Assembly (NCBI RefSeq): GCF_039955095.1
Contig: NZ_CP154878.1
Location: forward strand, 1,674,001 to 1,738,000
Source of the DNA: Limosilactobacillus sp. WILCCON 0051
GTDB lineage: Bacteria; Bacillota; Bacilli; Lactobacillales; Lactobacillaceae
Length of the DNA stretch: 64,000 nt
Reading direction: 5' to 3'
Numbering within the stretch: position 1 is the stretch's first letter; the number at the start of each line of letters is the position of its first letter. Below the pieces are notes generated by a model. That model searched no databases and was not told the DNA's origin. It saw only the letters and a program-made list of their open reading frames with translations. Both the position numbers and the translations under genes were made by a program. Positions 60,827 to 64,000 of the stretch are shown here, piece after piece.

Positions 60827-61972
60827 TTATTCCTTGACACCCTTAACAATCACCGGCGCATGCTTTAAATCCTGCTCAACCGGCGTAAAAGTCTGGTAAA
60901 GCTTGCCTGCGCGATAGTCGAGATTGAGCAGATCGTCACGCAGATTTTGATCAATCTTGGTTAAAAGCGGCAATTCAACCTGCTTCTTAATCGAATGCAG
61001 ATAGTCTCTGCCGCGTTCATTAAAACCCAAAACATGCAGATAGGGCCGTTTAAGATGATCACTCACCTGCGACTCGGTAAGCTGCAGGATCGTATACAGA
61101 TAGACTCTTAACAGATGCGCATAGGTATAGCGCTTTGTTTTGACTGCCTTCATAAAGCCAGCAAAACTCAGATTACGCTGAGCCGCGTCTTTCATGCGAT
61201 ATTCCAGTCCTTCTGCCATCTGATAGATCTGGGCCAGCTGCTCGACGGGGGCTTGAATCAGCTGATTGCGCAGCATTGGATACATTGCATCCCAGCTTGG
61301 CACCTGCTGAAGCTTTTGCAGCTGCTGGGCCGTCTGTACGGGAACTGCCTGCTTAAAATCGCCATGCTCTAAAACTGCTTGCCGAATCGCACTGGCACTG
61401 GCAATCTTTCCCTCAATGCGCTCATCATGGTACTGACTGCCACGCCGCTGAATCGGGTGCAGACGAAGCGGCAGCCGCTCCTTGATCTGTGCCTTATAAT
61501 AGCCAAATGACAGGATGTCGTTAGGATCAGTCAATGACAATCCGGTCTGATTTTTCAGCTGTTCATTAAACTGCGTGGCAAAAGTCGCGTTGTACTGACT
61601 AAAGCCGCTGGCCGTAAAGTTTTGCTCCGCGGCTACCAGCTGCTTAAAATCCCATTCTGGATGTTCAGCACCAAAGACCACGTCATCAACTCCTAAGGCC
61701 GCTAACAGTTCCAAGGCTCCGGCCGCAAAACGATGGGCTGGCTGCACGGCCATAAAGATCGGCAGTTCAACGACCAGGTCGACGCCGTTAGTCAGGGCCG
61801 CCTGTGCGCGCTGCCATTTGTCAAGCAGCGTTGGTTCGCCGCGCTGCGTAAAATTGCCACTCATTACGGCGACGACAACTTCAGCATGGGTTAGCTCCCG
61901 CGCTTGGCTGAGGTGATAGCGATGACCGTTATGAAAAGGATTATACTCGGTTACCAACCCCACGGCATGCAT
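60827..61972 (-). CDS. tmcAL: tRNA(Met) cytidine acetate ligase TmcAL
   Basis: 381 residues from the ATG at 61972, whose A is shared with the preceding TGA (TGATG) and which has AGGTG upstream. N-terminal nucleotidyltransferase motif TEYNPFHNGHRYHL (about 8-21), MSGNFTQRGEPTLLDKWQRA and VDLVVELPIFMAVQPA. It acetylates C34 of elongator tRNA-Met using acetate and ATP. Translationally coupled to the methyltransferase. Confidence 0.94.
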   Translation of the reverse strand: MHAVGLVTEYNPFHNGHRYHLSQARELTHAEVVVAVMSGNFTQRGEPTLLDKWQRAQAALTNGVDLVVELPIFMAVQPAHRFAAGALELLAALGVDDVVFGAEHPEWDFKQLVAAEQNFTASGFSQYNATFATQFNEQLKNQTGLSLTDPNDILSFGYYKAQIKERLPLRLHPIQRRGSQYHDERIEGKIASASAIRQAVLEHGDFKQAVPVQTAQQLQKLQQVPSWDAMYPMLRNQLIQAPVEQLAQIYQMAEGLEYRMKDAAQRNLSFAGFMKAVKTKRYTYAHLLRVYLYTILQLTESQVSDHLKRPYLHVLGFNERGRDYLHSIKKQVELPLLTKIDQNLRDDLLNLDYRAGKLYQTFTPVEQDLKHAPVIVKGVKE

Positions 61973-62721
61973 CAATTCACCTGCTTTCGACAAGTAAAGA
62001 ACCAGCGCGTTGTTTTTTCATCAATCGCTTGGCTGCCAAAATCAGCTTTAACCTCAATCTGATTAAAGCCAGCCTTTAAAAGCGCTTCTCGCCAGTCCTT
62101 TAGCTCATAGGCTCGTTCAAAATGCGTTTCATGGAGCCGCTGATAGTGATCATCAGGCAGGCGGTTAAAAAAGGTTAATTCATGGATCACGCCATGCTCA
62201 ACGTCATCATCGGCATAGCTGCGCCATAAAAAGGCCCGCTGCTCATCAGGATCTTCATAGTTGTACATATAGCCAGGATAGATTTCATCGGTCTGATATG
62301 GCGTAATGACGTCAAACAGCAGCCAGCCATCATCTTTTAAATGCGCCGCCATCTGTTTGAGCGTTGCCTGGACATCGTTAAAATCATCCAGATAGCAAAG
62401 CGAGTCGGCAAAGCAGGTAATCGCATCATACTGTTCCAAGCCGTTCAGATCACGCATATCGCCTTGTACCAGCGTCATTGGCACCTGTGCTTCTTGGGCA
62501 TGCTTAAAAGCCAGACTCAGCATCTCTTCTGAAAAATCAAAATCAACGACCTGATAGCCATCTTGTGCCAATAAAACGCCCAGTCGTCCTGCGCCCCCAG
62601 CAACGTCCAAAATCGTCCGCGCGTTTTTTGGCAGCCGGCTCTCGACAAATTCACGCCATTGCTGATACATGTCGCTTTCAAACAATTCATCGTACAGCTG
62701 AGCAAACGTTCCGTAAATCAT
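61972..62721 (-). CDS. Class I SAM-dependent methyltransferase
   Basis: 249 residues. SAM motif I ILDVAGGAGRLGVLLAQ (about 37-53), VDFDFSEEML, and LVQGDMRDL, then CFADSLCYLDDFNDV. Matches the methyltransferase that regularly follows rsfS in Firmicutes. Substrate unknown. Coupled to tmcAL downstream and 2 bp from rsfS upstream. Confidence 0.92.
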   Translation of the reverse strand: MIYGTFAQLYDELFESDMYQQWREFVESRLPKNARTILDVAGGAGRLGVLLAQDGYQVVDFDFSEEMLSLAFKHAQEAQVPMTLVQGDMRDLNGLEQYDAITCFADSLCYLDDFNDVQATLKQMAAHLKDDGWLLFDVITPYQTDEIYPGYMYNYEDPDEQRAFLWRSYADDDVEHGVIHELTFFNRLPDDHYQRLHETHFERAYELKDWREALLKAGFNQIEVKADFGSQAIDEKTTRWFFTCRKQVN

Positions 62722-62723
62722 AG

Positions 62724-63080
62724 CTATTCTTTAACCCATTCGCTCAAGTCAACCAGCGGCGCGTCGGACCAAAGCTTTTCCAGATTATAGTAATGGCGCG
62801 TTTCTTCACGAAAGACGTGTACGACAACATCGCCAAGATCAATCAGGATCCACTGTGCCTCCTGCTTGCCTTCGACGCTCTTGATATCGACGCCGTTTTC
62901 ATGAGCGGCTTCGATAATCGCGTTGGCAATGGCTTGGACCTGACGATTGGATCCCCCGGTCATAATAACGAAATAATCAGCCATTGGCGTAATCGCATCG
63001 ACTTTTAAGGCCGTAATATCTTCGGCACGCCGACCATCAGCTGCCTGTACGGCCATTTTTAATAATTCTTTGCTGTCCAT
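62724..63080 (-). CDS. rsfS: Ribosomal silencing factor RsfS
   Basis: 118 residues. ADYFVIMTGGSNRQVQAIANAI and WILIDLGDVVVHVFREETRHYYNLEKLW are the family core. It binds L14 and blocks subunit joining in starvation. Its start overlaps the yqeK stop by one base, so the nadD-yqeK-rsfS genes are coupled. Confidence 0.96.
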   Translation of the reverse strand: MDSKELLKMAVQAADGRRAEDITALKVDAITPMADYFVIMTGGSNRQVQAIANAIIEAAHENGVDIKSVEGKQEAQWILIDLGDVVVHVFREETRHYYNLEKLWSDAPLVDLSEWVKE

Positions 63081-63694
63081 TAATCAATTTCCTTTCCATA
63101 TTGCGGCACCCATGCATTAAAGGTTGCCAAAGTCTGTGGATGAATCGGGGCATTGTTTTTGATCAGGTAAAGCAGCGTATGCTTGGTCTGATAGGCAACG
63201 CCAGCTCCCAGATCCTGCCTGGTAAGCTTGCGCGCTTTTTTTACGGCCGGAAAGTCACGACCTGGTTCAATATAGTCTGCCATATAGATGATCTGCGCCA
63301 GCTTGGTCATGTAGGCTGCCCCCGTTGTATGGAAGCGAATGGCGTTCAAAATATCTTCATCATGCACGCCCAGTTCGTCTTTAACCATCTCAGCGCCGAC
63401 AAAACCATGCCAGATTGCGTTGCCATAGTTTAAAAGATCAGGATCCAGCTTTTTGGCCTTGATTACCTTGATAAAGTCCTCATCAGCACGCTGCTTGGCA
63501 TAATCATGACAAAGTCCGGCAATGCTGGCCGCTTCTACATCAACGCCATATTGTCCTGCCAATTCAATTGCGGTTTTCTCAACACGCAATACATGTTCAA
63601 AACGCTTATCACGCAAGGCGGCCCGCAGATGCTCAATCAGCTCTTGGCGCGTCATTGGAATCAAATGCTCTTGATAAATCAATTCATCACTCAT
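63080..63694 (-). CDS. yqeK: YqeK HD-domain Ap4A hydrolase
   Basis: 204 residues from the ATG at 63694 (AAGGAG upstream), overlapping the nadD stop by 8 bp; the longer frame lies inside nadD. HVLRVEKTAIELAGQ, GLCHDYAKQR, WHGFVGAEMVKDE and IIYMADYIEPGRDFPAV give the HD metal ligands. Splits diadenosine tetraphosphate symmetrically. Next to nadD and rsfS as usual. Confidence 0.95.
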   Translation of the reverse strand: MSDELIYQEHLIPMTRQELIEHLRAALRDKRFEHVLRVEKTAIELAGQYGVDVEAASIAGLCHDYAKQRADEDFIKVIKAKKLDPDLLNYGNAIWHGFVGAEMVKDELGVHDEDILNAIRFHTTGAAYMTKLAQIIYMADYIEPGRDFPAVKKARKLTRQDLGAGVAYQTKHTLLYLIKNNAPIHPQTLATFNAWVPQYGKEID

Positions 63695-64000
63695 GATATA
63701 GCTGATGCTCCTTAATATATTCGGCAACCTTATCGGGAACCATATAGCGAATCGAACGGCCCTGCTTGATCCGATCGCGAATATCGGTTGAACTGAAGTC
63801 GACGCCTGGTACGTCAACCCAGATCACCGGATACTGCGAGTCATTTTGAGCTCCAGGCCGCCGGACGCCGACAAAGTTTACCAATTTAACCAACTTATCG
63901 ATCTCGTGCCATTTTGGCAGATAGTCTACCATATCGCCACCGATAATAAAGTAATAGTCGGTATCGGGGTGCTTTTCTTTTAGATATTTCATCGTATCGT
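63687..64000 (-). CDS. nadD: Nicotinate-nucleotide adenylyltransferase, C-terminal part (cut by the window edge)
   Basis: The frame enters from beyond position 64000, so about 104 C-terminal residues are visible. YFIIGGDMVDYLPKWHEIDKLV and DVPGVDFSSTDIRDRIKQGRSIRYMVPDKVAEYI carry the ISSTxIR-type motif of NadD. Makes deamido-NAD from NaMN and ATP. The N-terminal nucleotide-binding part lies outside the window. Confidence 0.95.
   Translation of the reverse strand, partial: DTMKYLKEKHPDTDYYFIIGGDMVDYLPKWHEIDKLVKLVNFVGVRRPGAQNDSQYPVIWVDVPGVDFSSTDIRDRIKQGRSIRYMVPDKVAEYIKEHQLYHE

Overview
The window is a low-to-mid GC Firmicute chromosome segment. Gene content and order point to a Lactobacillaceae member, probably Limosilactobacillus-like (inference). 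The evidence is: recN-argR-tlyA-ispA-xseBA-folD-nusB-asp23 order; pheST under a T-box; an L27 with the Prp-cleaved leader; an rplU-prp-rpmA operon; DUF3042, DUF4767 and YqgQ proteins; and an ArlRS-type two-component system. Nothing looks like an intact prophage, CRISPR array or intact insertion sequence.

Layout. 1-2.7 kb: the end of a structured repeat, then small envelope proteins (DUF4767 lipoprotein, SHOCT-TM2 protein). 2.7-6 kb: permease-UspA-aminotransferase operon. 6-8.4 kb: PadR-DUF1700-DUF4097-PspC envelope module with a palindromic operator. 8.8-9.5 kb: second repeat copy with a gene remnant. 9.6-19.5 kb: the recN to pepQ housekeeping block and a TetR gene. 19.5-23.1 kb: a TetR-facing operon of two acyltransferases flanking two GT8 glycosyltransferases. 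23.1-25.2 kb: a metA-like/cysK operon behind a leader peptide and attenuator. 25.2-27.7 kb: citX, L27, Prp, L21 and a second TetR. 27.8-28.5 kb: tRNA-Arg, third repeat copy, IS-like hairpin. 28.8-39.2 kb: SDR protein, dUTPase with two unknown genes, glnA, miaA, and the glcK-yqgQ-rhomboid-folate cluster. 39.3-46.7 kb: PBP, YfhO and a copper-export pair. 46.8-52.3 kb: greA, udk, a short MltG-like protein, pheTS. 52.3-64 kb: HxlR, HD protein, TrmH, AcyP, YidC, a deformylase-like protein, MATE, ArlSR, rpmF-yceD, and tmcAL to nadD (cut by the window end).

Most interesting observations. (1) A repeat present three times carries exactly 39-bp inverted-repeat units (TTACCTAC...GTAGGTAA). Unit starts are 62, 83 or 93, and 73 bp apart, all close to whole helical turns. 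Its right end supplies the stop codon of the neighbouring reading frames. (2) A 27-residue leader peptide with three consecutive Cys codons precedes mutually exclusive antiterminator and terminator hairpins in front of a MetA-like acyltransferase and cysK. This is ribosome-mediated cysteine attenuation in a lineage that mostly uses T-boxes and riboswitches. The MetA-like protein carries Glu at the position that predicts acetyl-CoA use, so it may supply O-acetylserine. (3) The PlsC-GT8-GT8-PlsC operon with a 12+12 bp perfect palindrome in the shared promoter region may make an acylated glycolipid. (4) The copper pair has two CopY-type boxes but no copY nearby.
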